A program made the position numbers and the translations under genes. From Methylosinus sporium (GTDB taxonomy: Bacteria; Pseudomonadota; Alphaproteobacteria; Rhizobiales; Beijerinckiaceae), in NCBI RefSeq assembly GCF_003113265.1, contig NZ_PUIV01000003.1:124001-188000 (forward strand): a DNA stretch of 64,000 nucleotides, given 5' to 3'. Of this stretch, positions 9,298-17,779 are shown in pieces. Position 1 is the first letter of the stretch. Each line of letters opens with the position of its first letter. The notes under the pieces were generated by a model. The model did no database searches, was not told the DNA's origin, and saw only the letters and a program-made list of their open reading frames with translations.

Positions 9298-9999
9298 TCA
9301 GCCTTTGCTTTCGGCTCGGCGCCGCGCCTCGGCGCGCTCCTCGAGCTTCGACGCGACAAAGCCCGCGACGAGCACCAGAACGGCGCCGACGATAGAGGAG
9401 GCCAATTCGAAATGGGCCGGCGCGGTCCAGCCGAGCTTCGTCCAGACCGGATCGCCAGCGATGAGCTCGCCCGAAATCCAGCCGAGCAGGCCGGCGCCCG
9501 CCCAGACGAGAATGGGAAAGCGCGACAGCGCCTGCATCAGCAGGCCGGCGCCGAAGACGACGATCGGCACGGACACGGCGAGGCCGAAGACGATGAGCGG
9601 CATGGAGCCGCGCGCGGCGCCGGCGATGGCGATGACATTGTCGAGCGACATCACCGCATCGGCCATGACGATGGCCGCCACCGCGCCCCAGAGGTCCTCT
9701 TTCGCGTCGACGTGATGCTCGGTCTCGTCGATGAGCAGCTTGGTGGCGACGCCGAGCAGCAAGAGCCCGCCGATCGCCTTGAGCGCCGGAATGGCCATGA
9801 GCTGTATGACGACGAAGGCGAAGGCGATGCGCAGCGTCACGCCGCCGGCCGCGCCCAGAATTATGCCCCATCGCCGTTGCTGTTTCGGGAGCTTGTGACA
9901 GGCGAGAGCGATGAGAATCGCATTGTCGCCCGAAAGAAGCAGATCGATCCAGATGATTTCGAAGATTTCGAAGCCGACGGAAAGCTCGTCGCCGTTCAT
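9298..9999 (-). CDS. TerC-family integral membrane protein (YjbE-like)
   Basis: A 233-residue membrane protein with about seven helices. It carries two copies of the family's acidic intramembrane motif, SGDNAILIALA (about residue 23) and SLDNVIAIAG (about 118), the hallmark of the TerC/YjbE group. Members export manganese or load it onto secreted proteins in other bacteria. The region upstream was checked for a yybP-ykoY manganese riboswitch and none was convincing. It is the first gene of a two-gene unit with the hydrolase. Confidence 0.9.
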   Translation of the reverse strand: MNGDELSVGFEIFEIIWIDLLLSGDNAILIALACHKLPKQQRRWGIILGAAGGVTLRIAFAFVVIQLMAIPALKAIGGLLLLGVATKLLIDETEHHVDAKEDLWGAVAAIVMADAVMSLDNVIAIAGAARGSMPLIVFGLAVSVPIVVFGAGLLMQALSRFPILVWAGAGLLGWISGELIAGDPVWTKLGWTAPAHFELASSIVGAVLVLVAGFVASKLEERAEARRRAESKG

Positions 10000-10100
10000 T
10001 GACTTGGATTTCCAACCCTGCCCGTGGGCAGCATGGCCGCGATCATATCGCGCGGAAGGGGGAGAAGGCCAGCGAGATCGGACGGCGGCGGAGCTTTGCG

Positions 10101-10733
10101 CTATCGCCGCGTCTTGGCCGCGACATTGGCGGGCGCGGCGGCGCAGGGCGGCATGAAGTCGGCGAGCTTTTTCTCGTCCGCGCCGGGCCGGTGCGCGTCA
10201 TGGCCGATCAGCAACGGCAGCCAGCCGAGCGCATCATCCGTATGCACATAGACGTCGAAAATCACCGCCCCGGCGGGGATTTCCGCGCGGCGACAGAACA
10301 GCCCGCCGTCGAGCTCGAGCGAACCGTGGGCTTTCGCGCCGCTCTCGCGCCAGCGCATTCCTTCCTCCTGCGCGGCGCGGATAGCGGCGAGATCCCGCCT
10401 GTCGGCCTCGAAAACCACGAGCCCGCCGCTCAGCGTCGATTCGAGGCCGGCGAGAATGGGCCCGTCTTCGGCCCTCGCGCCGGAGACGAGGCGAATCGTC
10501 AGCACGCGCTTGGCCGCCTCCTCGCCCTCCCGCCAATAGGCGACGACGACCCGCGCGCTCGTCGGCGTCGGCTCCAGCCAATCGGGCGCGCGCAAGGCGA
10601 CACGGAGCGGCGCGACGTCGGCCGTCGAGAGATCGAAGGAGCGCAGCTTCCACTGCGTGGAGAGCGGAACGCCGTTGCAGGCCGAAAGAAAAAGAGCAGA
10701 GGCGAGCGCGAGAGACGGGAGGCCGCGGGTCAT
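10101..10733 (-). CDS. Hypothetical lipoprotein, 210 aa
   Basis: A predicted lipoprotein: signal MTRGLPSLALASALFLSAC with a lipobox ending at Cys19. The mature part mixes beta-rich and helical segments; two cysteines (in GLFCRRAE and MPPCAAA) could form a disulfide. No family was recognised. It is divergent from the DUF2975 gene, with an AT-rich promoter region between them. Codon use is like its neighbours. Confidence 0.75.
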   Translation of the reverse strand: MTRGLPSLALASALFLSACNGVPLSTQWKLRSFDLSTADVAPLRVALRAPDWLEPTPTSARVVVAYWREGEEAAKRVLTIRLVSGARAEDGPILAGLESTLSGGLVVFEADRRDLAAIRAAQEEGMRWRESGAKAHGSLELDGGLFCRRAEIPAGAVIFDVYVHTDDALGWLPLLIGHDAHRPGADEKKLADFMPPCAAAPANVAAKTRR

Positions 10734-10767
10734 GGATCGCTTCCTGTTGTTCGATTATATTTTCATG

Positions 10768-10795
10768 TTTGACATTAAAAATAATATGCGTCAAA
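10768..10795. promoter_or_regulatory. Inverted repeat in the divergent promoter region
   Basis: TTTGAC at 10768-10773 and GTCAAA at 10790-10795 form a perfect 6-base inverted repeat separated by 16 AT-rich bases. It lies between the lipoprotein gene and the DUF2975/XRE pair in the only AT-rich stretch nearby. Both arms also read as -35-like hexamers in opposite directions (TTGACA plus, TTGACG minus). It could be an operator for the small XRE regulator or two back-to-back promoters. Confidence 0.4.
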
Positions 10796-10837
10796 TTGTT
10801 TCTATCGCGCATGACGCGACCAAGGAGGATGCAACCC

Positions 10838-11401
10838 ATGACCGACGCCGTCGCTTTTCAGGACCCGCGTTTTTCCGCGCTGCGGGTGCGCATCGGCTGG
10901 ATCTGCCAGACGGTCCGGGCGCTCGTCATTGTCTTCGCCGGGGCCGATCTCCTCGCGATACTGACCTTCTGGGCCGATCACGGAAAGGTCGAGCGCCATT
11001 ATCGCGAGCTGCTGCAGATCGATGTTTCGGGCGCTTCACAAAGCCAATATGCGACGGCGACGGCGCTGAGCCTCTTCGTCTGGGTCTTCGCCGCCGTCAT
11101 CAGCTTTTGCCTGTGGCGCGTGTTCAGCCTCTATCGCGAGGGCGGCGTCTTCTCCGCGGAGGCGGCGCTCTGGCTGCGGCGAGCCGGCGTCATCGGGCTG
11201 TTCACCGTGCTGCTGGATGTCGTCATGCGCTCGGCGATCATTCTCACCATCGCATCGCATCTGCCGCCCGGACAGAATCATCACGGCTACATAAGGCTCG
11301 AGGATCTGCTGAACGTCATCTTCCTGCTGGTGCTGATCGCCATAGCGCATATCTTCAAGACCGCAGCCGACATCGCCGGCGAGCACGCGCAATTCGTGTG
11401 A
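10838..11401 (+). CDS. DUF2975-family membrane protein
   Basis: A 187-residue protein with four predicted helices (for example VRALVIVFAGADLLAILTFW, ALSLFVWVFAAVISFCLW, IGLFTVLLDVVMRSAIILTI, LNVIFLLVLIAIAHIFKTAADI). The C-terminal helix followed by AAxIAxEH is typical of DUF2975. The start at 10838 is fixed by a strong AAGGAGG about ten bases upstream, so the longer frame from 10769 is rejected. It is followed 6 bases later by a small XRE regulator, the usual DUF2975 partner (YoaS/YozG-like). Function is unknown. Confidence 0.85.
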   Translation: MTDAVAFQDPRFSALRVRIGWICQTVRALVIVFAGADLLAILTFWADHGKVERHYRELLQIDVSGASQSQYATATALSLFVWVFAAVISFCLWRVFSLYREGGVFSAEAALWLRRAGVIGLFTVLLDVVMRSAIILTIASHLPPGQNHHGYIRLEDLLNVIFLLVLIAIAHIFKTAADIAGEHAQFV

Positions 11402-11407
11402 GCCGAC

Positions 11408-11632
11408 ATGGCGATCGTGGTCAATCTCGACGTGATGCTCGCGCGGCGCAAAATGCGCTCGCGCGATCTCGCGCAACGCATCGGCATCGCCGAGCAGAAT
11501 GTCAGCCTTTTGAAATCCGGCAAAGTGAAAGGAATTCGCTTCGATACGCTGGAGAAGATCTGCGAGGTCTTGGACTGCCAGCCGGGCGACATTCTGGAAT
11601 ATCGGCCGGAGGCGGAGGGAAAGGGAGGTTGA
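11408..11632 (+). CDS. XRE/YozG-like small transcriptional regulator
   Basis: A 74-residue stand-alone helix-turn-helix protein: IVVNLDVMLARRKMRSRDLAQRIGIAEQNVSLLKSGKVKGIRFDTLEKICEVLDCQPGDILEY. This is the compact Cro/CI domain found beside DUF2975 genes. Six bases separate it from the membrane protein, so the pair is an operon in which this protein probably represses its own promoter. The inverted repeat at 10768-10795 is a candidate site. Confidence 0.9.
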   Translation: MAIVVNLDVMLARRKMRSRDLAQRIGIAEQNVSLLKSGKVKGIRFDTLEKICEVLDCQPGDILEYRPEAEGKGG

Positions 11633-11696
11633 TTTGTCCGGCAATCGACCGTACATAGTTGGTCGAAGATCGGAGGCGTCAAAAATCGGAGGCGTC

Positions 11697-11984
11697 ATGG
11701 GCGCAGAAAACAACCGAACGGCGCGGCTCGAAGCGCGTCTCGCGCCCGAGGCGCTGGCCACGATCAAACGCGCCGCCGAAATCCAAGGCCGAAGCGTCAG
11801 CGATTTCGTGGTGGTCGCCGCGCAAGAAGCGGCGATTCGCACGATCGAGGAAACCCAGATCATCCGACTCTCGGTCGAAGATCAGCGCATATTCGCCGAT
11901 GCGATTCTCGACCCACCCGCGCCGTCGCCCGGATTGCAGCGCGCCGCCGACGCCTATCGTCGGCTCGTCAAGGCGACGAAGTGA
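11697..11984 (+). CDS. DUF1778 (TacA-like) antitoxin
   Basis: A 95-residue ribbon-helix-helix antitoxin starting ARLEARLAPEALATIKRAAEIQGRSVSDFVVVAAQEAA, the DUF1778 DNA-binding domain, followed by the toxin-neutralising tail (IIRLSVEDQRIFADAILDPPAPSPGLQRA). The ATG at 11697 is used, not the frame opening at 11634, because DUF1778 proteins begin about here. Just upstream, ATCGGAGGCGTCA occurs twice in tandem (about 11669-11697), a possible operator or duplicated ribosome site. It overlaps the toxin start by four bases. Confidence 0.9.
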   Translation: MGAENNRTARLEARLAPEALATIKRAAEIQGRSVSDFVVVAAQEAAIRTIEETQIIRLSVEDQRIFADAILDPPAPSPGLQRAADAYRRLVKATK

Positions 11985-12493
11985 CGGTCGAATTTCGTAT
12001 CGAATCGCTGAGCTCGATCCATGACAGGGAGCGATTTTATTGCGGCGTCGAGCCGCTCGACCGCTATCTGCGCGAGCTCGCTGCACAGGATGTGAAGCGG
12101 CGCATCAGCAATTGCTTCGTCGCGCTCGACGACGTCGGCGCCATCGCGGGCTATTACACTTTCGCCGCGGCCAGCCTGCCGCTCACCGAGCTGCCGCCCG
12201 CGATCGTGAGAAAGCTGCCGCGCTACGGCGTGGTTCCCGCCGGACTGATCGGCAGGCTTGCGGTCGATGTGAAATTTCGACGGCGAGGCCTCGCCGGCGC
12301 AATGGTCATGGACGCCGTCGTGCGAGCGGCGAGGGCCGATCCCGCGATATTCGCGATCGTCGTGGAGGCGAAGGACGAAAGCGCCGAGGCCTTCTATCGA
12401 AGCCTCGGTTTTCTTGCTTTCGCGGTCAGATCATCTTCCTACTTCCTGCCGATTTCGACGGCTCTGCAGGCGCTCGCAAAAGCGAAGCGATGA
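11981..12493 (+). CDS. GNAT acetyltransferase toxin (TacT-like)
   Basis: A 170-residue GNAT-fold toxin; characterised TacT proteins acetylate the amino group of aminoacyl-tRNA and block translation. Visible features: FYCGVEPLDRYLRELAAQDVKRR (N-terminal family signature), acetyl-CoA loop in GRLAVDVKFRRRGLAG, and the tyrosine in AEAFYRSLGF. It starts at GTG 11981 in the overlap GTGA with the antitoxin stop, a standard coupled arrangement. The downstream neighbour is convergent. Confidence 0.9.
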   Translation: MTVEFRIESLSSIHDRERFYCGVEPLDRYLRELAAQDVKRRISNCFVALDDVGAIAGYYTFAAASLPLTELPPAIVRKLPRYGVVPAGLIGRLAVDVKFRRRGLAGAMVMDAVVRAARADPAIFAIVVEAKDESAEAFYRSLGFLAFAVRSSSYFLPISTALQALAKAKR

Positions 12494-12496
12494 CCC

Positions 12497-13252
12497 TCAC
12501 TTCAAGAACACGTAGATATCCACCTCGAGCCCATCGTCGTCACTGGTCTTCAAATCGGTGAGATATTCCTCGACGAACAGATTTTTCGTGTCGAGACCCT
12601 TCTCGTCCAGAAAGGCGGTGATCGCCTCATAGGTCGAGTCGATCTCCTCGTAAGGCCCGCGATGCTGGAATTTCAGCGCCTTGCCGGCCGGCGACGCGCC
12701 GGCCTCGACACCGTGCTCGAACTTGGCCTTGGTCTCGGGCGGGCGCGTCAGCGGCAGCATGGCCTCGAAATGAAAGCCATTGTCATCCGTCTCGGTGAAG
12801 GCGACCAGCGGACGGCCGTCCACGGTGAGGCCAGCCTTGGAGGCGGCGATGCGCAGATTGGCGACGGCCTCGGAAAGCGTCTTGAGTCCGTCCGCCCATG
12901 TGCCCTGCCCGCGCAATTTGACGACGGGACGGGCGATGATATCGATCGCCTGACCGGCGATAGCGTCGGCTTGCGCCTGCGCCTGCGCCTCCGCCTCCGC
13001 CGGCGAAGGCTCGTTGAGGTCCAGCGTCGGCTTCGGCGCGACGGGGCTGTCCGGCGCGGCGGGCGCGGGCTTTTGCGGCGTCTCCGCCGCGACCTGCGCG
13101 CTCGGCGCCAGAACGACGGCGGTGGGGGTGGGCGGGGTGGATGTCGCGCCGAAAAAGGCTCCCGCGACGACGGCGAGAACAGCCAGCCCCGCGACAAAGG
13201 GCCAAGCCCGCTTCAATCTCTGCGTGACGCCCTCACCGCTCGAATTGCTCAT
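12497..13252 (-). CDS. Membrane-anchored GyrI-like / effector-binding-domain protein
   Basis: A 251-residue protein from ATG 13252 (MSNSSGEGVTQRLKRAW), with AGAGGA upstream; the longer antisense-of-dapF extension is rejected. One N-terminal helix (about 15-38, PFVAGLAVLAVVAGAFFGA) is followed by a proline/alanine-rich linker and a Gln/Ala repeat (AEAEAQAQAQADAIA, about 85-100). The C-terminal domain (about 105-251) ends in FQHRGPYEEIDSTYEAITAFL...FVEEYL...LEVDIYVFLK, the GyrI-like small-molecule-binding fold (SOUL/AraC effector type). The ligand is unknown. It is divergent from dapF. Confidence 0.8.
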   Translation of the reverse strand: MSNSSGEGVTQRLKRAWPFVAGLAVLAVVAGAFFGATSTPPTPTAVVLAPSAQVAAETPQKPAPAAPDSPVAPKPTLDLNEPSPAEAEAQAQAQADAIAGQAIDIIARPVVKLRGQGTWADGLKTLSEAVANLRIAASKAGLTVDGRPLVAFTETDDNGFHFEAMLPLTRPPETKAKFEHGVEAGASPAGKALKFQHRGPYEEIDSTYEAITAFLDEKGLDTKNLFVEEYLTDLKTSDDDGLEVDIYVFLK

Positions 13253-13330
13253 CGGTCTCGTCCTCTTGGAAAGCGCAGGCGCCGGCCATAGCGTCGCGAT
13301 TCGATTCTCTATATACGCCTGTAACAGGAA

Positions 13331-14209
13331 ATGAACGGCATGATGACCAGTCCGCTCGCCGGCCTCCCGATCTTTCGCATGAACGGGATCGGCAATGAAA
13401 TTCTCGTTCTCGACTTGCGCCGCGCCGGCCTCGAGGTCGCGCCCGCCGAGGCGCGCGCCATCGCCCGCGCCCCCGGCCTGCGCTTCGACCAGCTCATGGT
13501 CCTGCAGACCCCGCGCCATGCTGGCGCCAACGCCTTCATGCGCATCTACAATACCGACGGCTCGCTCTCCGCCGCCTGCGGCAATGGCACGCGCTGCGTC
13601 GCCTATGTGCTCGGCCGCGCCGGCGAAGGCGAGACGCTGACGCTGGAGACCGACGCCGGCCCGGTGCGCACATGGCGCGCCGGCGAGACGCGCTTTGCCG
13701 TCGATATGGGCGCCCCGCGTCTCGGCTGGCGGGAGATCCCGCTCGCCGAGGAAGCGCCCGATACGAGAAATGTGACGCTTGCGCCGGAAATCCAGGGGGC
13801 GCCCGCCGCCTTTTCGGCGGTCAATATGGGCAATCCTCACGCGGTCTTCTTCGTCGACGACCCGCTGTCTATGGATCTCGCGACGCTCGGGCCGCAGCTC
13901 GAGCATCACAAGCTCTTTCCCGAGCGCGCCAATATCTCCTTCGCCAAGATCATCACGCAGGACGAGATTTTGCTGCGCGTATGGGAGCGCGGCACGGGCG
14001 AGACGCGGGCCTGCGGCTCGGCCGCCTGCGCGACGCTGGTGGCGGCCGCCCGAAGCGGCCTTTCGGCCCGCGAGGCGCGCGTGCGCCTGCCCGGCGGCGA
14101 GCTCGTCATCGCCTGGGGGGCGGACGATCATGTGCTGATGACCGGCGACGTCGAGCTCGAATTCGAGACGGCGCTGGAAGCGCGCTATTTCGCCGAGCCG
14201 GAATCGTGA
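13331..14209 (+). CDS. dapF: Diaminopimelate epimerase
   Basis: Converts LL- to meso-diaminopimelate for lysine and peptidoglycan. The 292 residues include both catalytic cysteines, in AACGNGTRC (about residue 82) and [11 protein letters not shown] (about 226), the substrate-contacting [14 protein letters not shown] start and [11 protein letters not shown]. The upstream GTAACAGGAA provides the ribosome site. The stop overlaps the GTG start of the downstream methylthiotransferase (GTGA), so the two are coupled, as in many alphaproteobacteria. Confidence 0.97.
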   Translation: MNGMMTSPLAGLPIFRMNGIGNEILVLDLRRAGLEVAPAEARAIARAPGLRFDQLMVLQTPRHAGANAFMRIYNTDGSLSAACGNGTRCVAYVLGRAGEGETLTLETDAGPVRTWRAGETRFAVDMGAPRLGWREIPLAEEAPDTRNVTLAPEIQGAPAAFSAVNMGNPHAVFFVDDPLSMDLATLGPQLEHHKLFPERANISFAKIITQDEILLRVWERGTGETRACGSAACATLVAAARSGLSAREARVRLPGGELVIAWGADDHVLMTGDVELEFETALEARYFAEPES

Positions 14210-15366
14210 CCGCCGCGGTCGACATCGTCACCTTCGGCTGCCGTCTCAATTACGTCGATTCCGAGCGGCTGCTGCGCGAGGCGCGCGCCGGCGCGCAAAG
14301 CGAGCGCGTCATCGTCAATACTTGCGCCGTGACGGCCGAGGCGACGCGCCAGGCGCGCCAGGCGATCCGCCGCCTGAAGCGCGAGCGGCCGGCGGCCGAG
14401 ATCGTGGTCGCCGGCTGCGCGGCCCGCATCGATCCGCAGAGCTTCGCCGCAATGGATGGCGTCATGCGGGTGCTGACCGAGCCGGGCGAGACGCGCGCCG
14501 ACAGCGCCGCCGAAGGGCAGACTCGCGCCTTTCTCGCCGTGCAGAACGGCTGCGATCATAGCTGCACTTTCTGCATCATTCCGCTCGGCCGCGGTCCCTC
14601 GCGCTCCATCGCGCCGGGCGAGGTCGTCGCCGAGGCGCGGCGGCTGGTCGAGAGCGGCAAGCGCGAGATCGTGCTGACCGGCGTCGATCTCACCAGCTAT
14701 TCCGCCGAGGGCGTTACGCTCGGCGGCCTCGCGCGCGCGCTGTTGCGGGAATTGCCGCAGCTCGAGCGGCTGCGGCTCTCCTCCATCGACTGCATAGAGG
14801 CGGACGCCGCGCTTTTCGATTGCATGGTCGCCGAACCGCGGCTCATGCCGCATCTGCATCTCTCGCTGCAATCGGGCGACGATCTCATTCTGAAGCGCAT
14901 GAAGCGTCGCCATTCGCGCGCCGACGCCATTCGTTTTTGCGCCGAATTGCGCGCGGCGCGGCCGGATATCGTCTTCGGCGCCGATTTCATCACCGGCTTT
15001 CCCACCGAGACGGAAGACATGTTCGCCCACACGCTCGCTCTCGTCGAGGAGTGCGGGCTGACGCATCTGCATGTCTTCCCCTATTCGCCGCGTCCCGGAA
15101 CGCCGGCGGCGCTGATGCCTCGAGTGAATGGCGCATTGGCGAGGGAGCGCGCCGCCCGCCTGCGCGCGGCCGGAGAAGCGGCGCTCATCCGTCATCTCGA
15201 CGCGCAGATCGGCAAGACATTGCGCGTGCTGACGGAAAAAGGCGGCATGGCCCGCGCCGACGATTTCACGCTCATTCGCACGCCCGGCGCGGAAGCGGGG
15301 CGGATGCTGGAAATGCGCGTGACGGGGCATGACGGGAAGGCGTTGAATGGCGTCTTCATCGCCTGA
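14206..15366 (+). CDS. mtaB: tRNA t6A37 methylthiotransferase MtaB-like, radical SAM
   Basis: Predicted to convert t6A37 to ms2t6A37 in tRNAs reading ANN codons. The 386 residues start from GTG 14206 ([21 protein letters not shown]); an upstream extension of the frame runs antigenically through dapF and is rejected. Features: N-terminal UPF0004 domain with cluster cysteines at FGCRLN, NTCAVT and AGCAAR; radical SAM CxxxCxxC in CDHSCTFC (about residue 115); SPRPGTPAA before the C-terminal TRAM-like segment. The G-C-R-L-N opening fits MtaB better than MiaB. Coupled to dapF. Confidence 0.92.
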   Translation: MTAAVDIVTFGCRLNYVDSERLLREARAGAQSERVIVNTCAVTAEATRQARQAIRRLKRERPAAEIVVAGCAARIDPQSFAAMDGVMRVLTEPGETRADSAAEGQTRAFLAVQNGCDHSCTFCIIPLGRGPSRSIAPGEVVAEARRLVESGKREIVLTGVDLTSYSAEGVTLGGLARALLRELPQLERLRLSSIDCIEADAALFDCMVAEPRLMPHLHLSLQSGDDLILKRMKRRHSRADAIRFCAELRAARPDIVFGADFITGFPTETEDMFAHTLALVEECGLTHLHVFPYSPRPGTPAALMPRVNGALARERAARLRAAGEAALIRHLDAQIGKTLRVLTEKGGMARADDFTLIRTPGAEAGRMLEMRVTGHDGKALNGVFIA

Positions 15367-15592
15367 GCGTCATCGCGCGGAGCAACGAAGCCTCTTGCTT
15401 TTCGCGCATGACAGGCGTATCGCGCCGCGCATGAGCGACATGCGCAATTTTGCCCGCATTCAGAAAAACGCCCCGCACTGCGGTGGCGGCGTGGGCCTGC
15501 GCGCGCTCGGCAACCTGCTTTTCACATGATTTGTTAGTCCGGTCTTCTTCAGCGTTCGGGCCGCTGCGGCGGCCGGGCGCGGAGAGTGACCC

Positions 15593-16810
15593 ATGAAATA
15601 CGCTTTTCCTCTCATTCGGCATCTCGACGATATCGACAGGCATCGCGACGCCGGCCTCATGCATGAGGCGTTCAAGCGCGGCGAACGTCACAATGGCACG
15701 ATTGTCTATGACTACGCCTATATGGACAATCAGGTTTTTCCGCCAATCGGCGCGACGCAATTCGCGGCGCTGGCGCGCGAGCTGCGCGGCCTGACCTTCG
15801 ACGCGAAGAACGGCGCGCTGCTGTCGCGTCCCTATCAGAAATTCTTCAACGCCGGCGAACGCGAGGAGACGCTGGCGACGAATCTGCCGCTCGCCGATCG
15901 CCATCTCGTGCTGGAAAAGCTCGACGGCTCGATGATTCATGCTTTCATCCGGCCCGATGGCGCGCTCGCCTTCGCGACGCGTTGGGGCGTGAGCGACATA
16001 GCGCGCCAGGCGCTCGCCTGGTACGAAACGCAAGATGGAGACGGCGCCGGGCGCGCCGCGCTGCGCGATCTCGTCGTCGCCGGGCTGACGCCGATTTTCG
16101 AATGGACGTCGCCGGAAAACATCGTCGTCGTCCGCCACGCCGCACCGGCTCTGACGCTGACCGGCCTGCGCGAACGCGAGACCGGCGATCATGTCGCTTA
16201 CGCGCAGCTCGCCGATCATGCGCGGCGGCTGCGCGTTCCGCTCGTGCGCGCTTTCGATTCGATCGCGGATTGGGACAGTTTTTCTGCGCGCGCTTTCGCG
16301 GAGACCGAGGGCGAAGGCTATGTCGTGCGCTTCGACGACGGCCATATGCTGAAGGTGAAGAATACGCTCTATGCGCGCGTTCACAAATTCAAGGCGCATC
16401 TCGCGCAGCCCAAGGACGCGGCGGAAATCATCGTCTCCGGCGCGCTGGACGATATGCTGCCGCATCTTTCCGCAGCCGAGCGGAGCAAGATCGAAGCCTA
16501 TCGCGATTGCCTGCGCGCGCGTCTCTCCGCCACGGCGAGCCGATTGGCGGAGACGATCGCGCGAGCGCGCGAGGAAATCACCACGCAGGACCCGCGCGAA
16601 CGTCAGAAGCTGTTCTGGACCCTCTATGCCGCGCCGCTCGGCGCGGCATTGTCGGGAAGCGCGGTGGATGTCTGGCTGGAGCGCCGCGACGCATTCGCGG
16701 CGATCGATCTGCTGGTGCTGAAGAATACGAGCGCCAATGCGCGTTTCCAGCAGATCGTGGCGGCGCTCGATCTTCCCGAGCTCGCCTTCGGCTTCGACGG
16801 CGATCAATGA
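15593..16810 (+). CDS. T4 Rnl1-like RNA ligase
   Basis: An ATP-dependent RNA ligase of the T4 RnlA family, 405 residues (T4 Rnl1 has 374). Motif I is EKLDGSM with the nucleophile Lys109; upstream are LRGLTFD (Arg65) and RPYQKFFN, both characteristic of Rnl1 proteins. Motif III-like FEW is in TPIFEWTSPEN, motif IV is EGYVVRF and motif V is LKVKN. About 140 residues of helical C-terminal domain follow. Rnl1 enzymes seal 5'-phosphate/3'-hydroxyl breaks, classically in tRNA anticodon loops. No polynucleotide kinase, RtcB or nuclease partner is adjacent; instead a TacT toxin module lies 87 bases downstream on the opposite strand. GGAGAGTGACCC precedes the ATG. Confidence 0.85.
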   Translation: MKYAFPLIRHLDDIDRHRDAGLMHEAFKRGERHNGTIVYDYAYMDNQVFPPIGATQFAALARELRGLTFDAKNGALLSRPYQKFFNAGEREETLATNLPLADRHLVLEKLDGSMIHAFIRPDGALAFATRWGVSDIARQALAWYETQDGDGAGRAALRDLVVAGLTPIFEWTSPENIVVVRHAAPALTLTGLRERETGDHVAYAQLADHARRLRVPLVRAFDSIADWDSFSARAFAETEGEGYVVRFDDGHMLKVKNTLYARVHKFKAHLAQPKDAAEIIVSGALDDMLPHLSAAERSKIEAYRDCLRARLSATASRLAETIARAREEITTQDPRERQKLFWTLYAAPLGAALSGSAVDVWLERRDAFAAIDLLVLKNTSANARFQQIVAALDLPELAFGFDGDQ

Positions 16811-16856
16811 GAGAAATGAGAGACGCGCTCGCGGCCGCCTTGGCGATGCCTCTGTG

Positions 16857-16886
16857 ATTTCGCGCCGACTTATTTCGCGCCGACTT
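16857..16886. repeat. Tandem 15-base direct repeat
   Basis: TTTCGCGCCGACTT occurs twice in tandem (16858-16871 and 16873-16886) in the short convergent gap between the RNA ligase and the toxin gene. No function is evident. Confidence 0.6.
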
Positions 16887-16896
16887 GGGCGCGGAC

Positions 16897-17412
16897 TCAC
16901 AGAGCGCTCTCGATCGTTTCGATCGGCATAAAAAACGTCCGCTCGCCGAGCTTGCAGGGAAGAAACCCGCGCCTCGTATAGAAAGGGACCGATTCTTCAT
17001 CGAGCGCGTGAACGACCACGCCTCTCACGCCGATCGTCTGCGAAGCGGACAATATTCGCTTCAGCGCATCGGCGAGCAGATCGGCCCCGAGACCCTTGCC
17101 GGCATGGCCGACATCCCGCGCCAGCCTGCCGATGATGCTCACCGGGATCGGATCGGGAAGGCCATGCTTCCTGACCTTGGAAGGAATCGCCGCACGCTCG
17201 ATCGCGCCCGCGGAGATGCAGTAATAGCCGATGACCTTGTCGCCCTCGCAGGCGACATAGGTTCTCGCGCTACGCCCTTCGCTCGCGGCCGCGTGCTGCT
17301 TCAGCCATTCGTTCAGCCGAGGCTTGCCGCAGTCGAAGGTCCGAAAGTCATGCTTGGTGGGATCGAGCCGCGCGGGCGCATGAAATATCGCCCCGCGCTC
17401 TACCTCTCCCAC
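16897..17412 (-). CDS. GNAT acetyltransferase toxin (TacT-like), second module
   Basis: A 171-residue GNAT toxin paralogous to the one at 11981-12493 but clearly divergent. It has FDCGKPRLNEWLKQHAAASEGRSARTYVA (N-terminal signature), acetyl-CoA loop GRLARDVGHAGKGLG, and VPFYTRRGF with the catalytic-region tyrosine. The expected role is acetylation of charged tRNA. It overlaps the 3' end of its antitoxin gene by 13 bases. It faces the RNA ligase tail to tail. Confidence 0.9.
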   Translation of the reverse strand: MGEVERGAIFHAPARLDPTKHDFRTFDCGKPRLNEWLKQHAAASEGRSARTYVACEGDKVIGYYCISAGAIERAAIPSKVRKHGLPDPIPVSIIGRLARDVGHAGKGLGADLLADALKRILSASQTIGVRGVVVHALDEESVPFYTRRGFLPCKLGERTFFMPIETIESAL

Positions 17413-17708
17413 AGAGGCTTCTTCTTCAGCAGCGCTCGCAGCTCGTCATTGGGCGGCGGCGGCCGATCCAGCGCCGCCTCGAATTCCGCGAAATCTTTTT
17501 CATCGAGCACGAACAGGCGCTGATCGAGCAATATGTCGACGGCGTGGTTTCGAGCGCTTTCCGTGATGAACTCGCTGCGCGTCTTGCCGAGGAGCGAGGC
17601 GGCGGTGTCGATCAGATTGCGCGTCGTCGTCGACATGCGCACATTCACTGTGGAGTCGTGACGCTCTCTGGCCGGCGCCGCCGGCTGTTTCGACGCCTCG
17701 GTCGGCAT
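17400..17708 (-). CDS. DUF1778 (TacA-like) antitoxin, second module
   Basis: A 102-residue antitoxin: basic N-terminus, ribbon-helix-helix STVNVRMSTTTRNLIDTAASLLGKTRSEFITESARNHA, then the DUF1778 tail (VLDEKDFAEFEAALDRPPPPNDELRALLKKKPLWER). It is the first gene of the toxin-antitoxin operon and probably autoregulates from the AT-richer region at 17709-17779. Confidence 0.92.
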   Translation of the reverse strand: MPTEASKQPAAPARERHDSTVNVRMSTTTRNLIDTAASLLGKTRSEFITESARNHAVDILLDQRLFVLDEKDFAEFEAALDRPPPPNDELRALLKKKPLWER

Positions 17709-17779
17709 TCGACTCTCCTCTGACGATCAGCCTATTGAAAAGCCCGTGTGTGGATAATGTCAATACAAAAGGTCATTCG

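Noticed and set aside
10000-10100. Possible yybP-ykoY manganese riboswitch upstream of the TerC gene
   Set aside because: The conserved core of that riboswitch was not found; only a short CTGCCC/GGGCAG hairpin lies there.
12497-14131. A 544-residue fusion extending the GyrI-like protein upstream
   Set aside because: The extra 290 residues are antisense to dapF; a ribosome site and hydrophobic anchor define the start at 13252.
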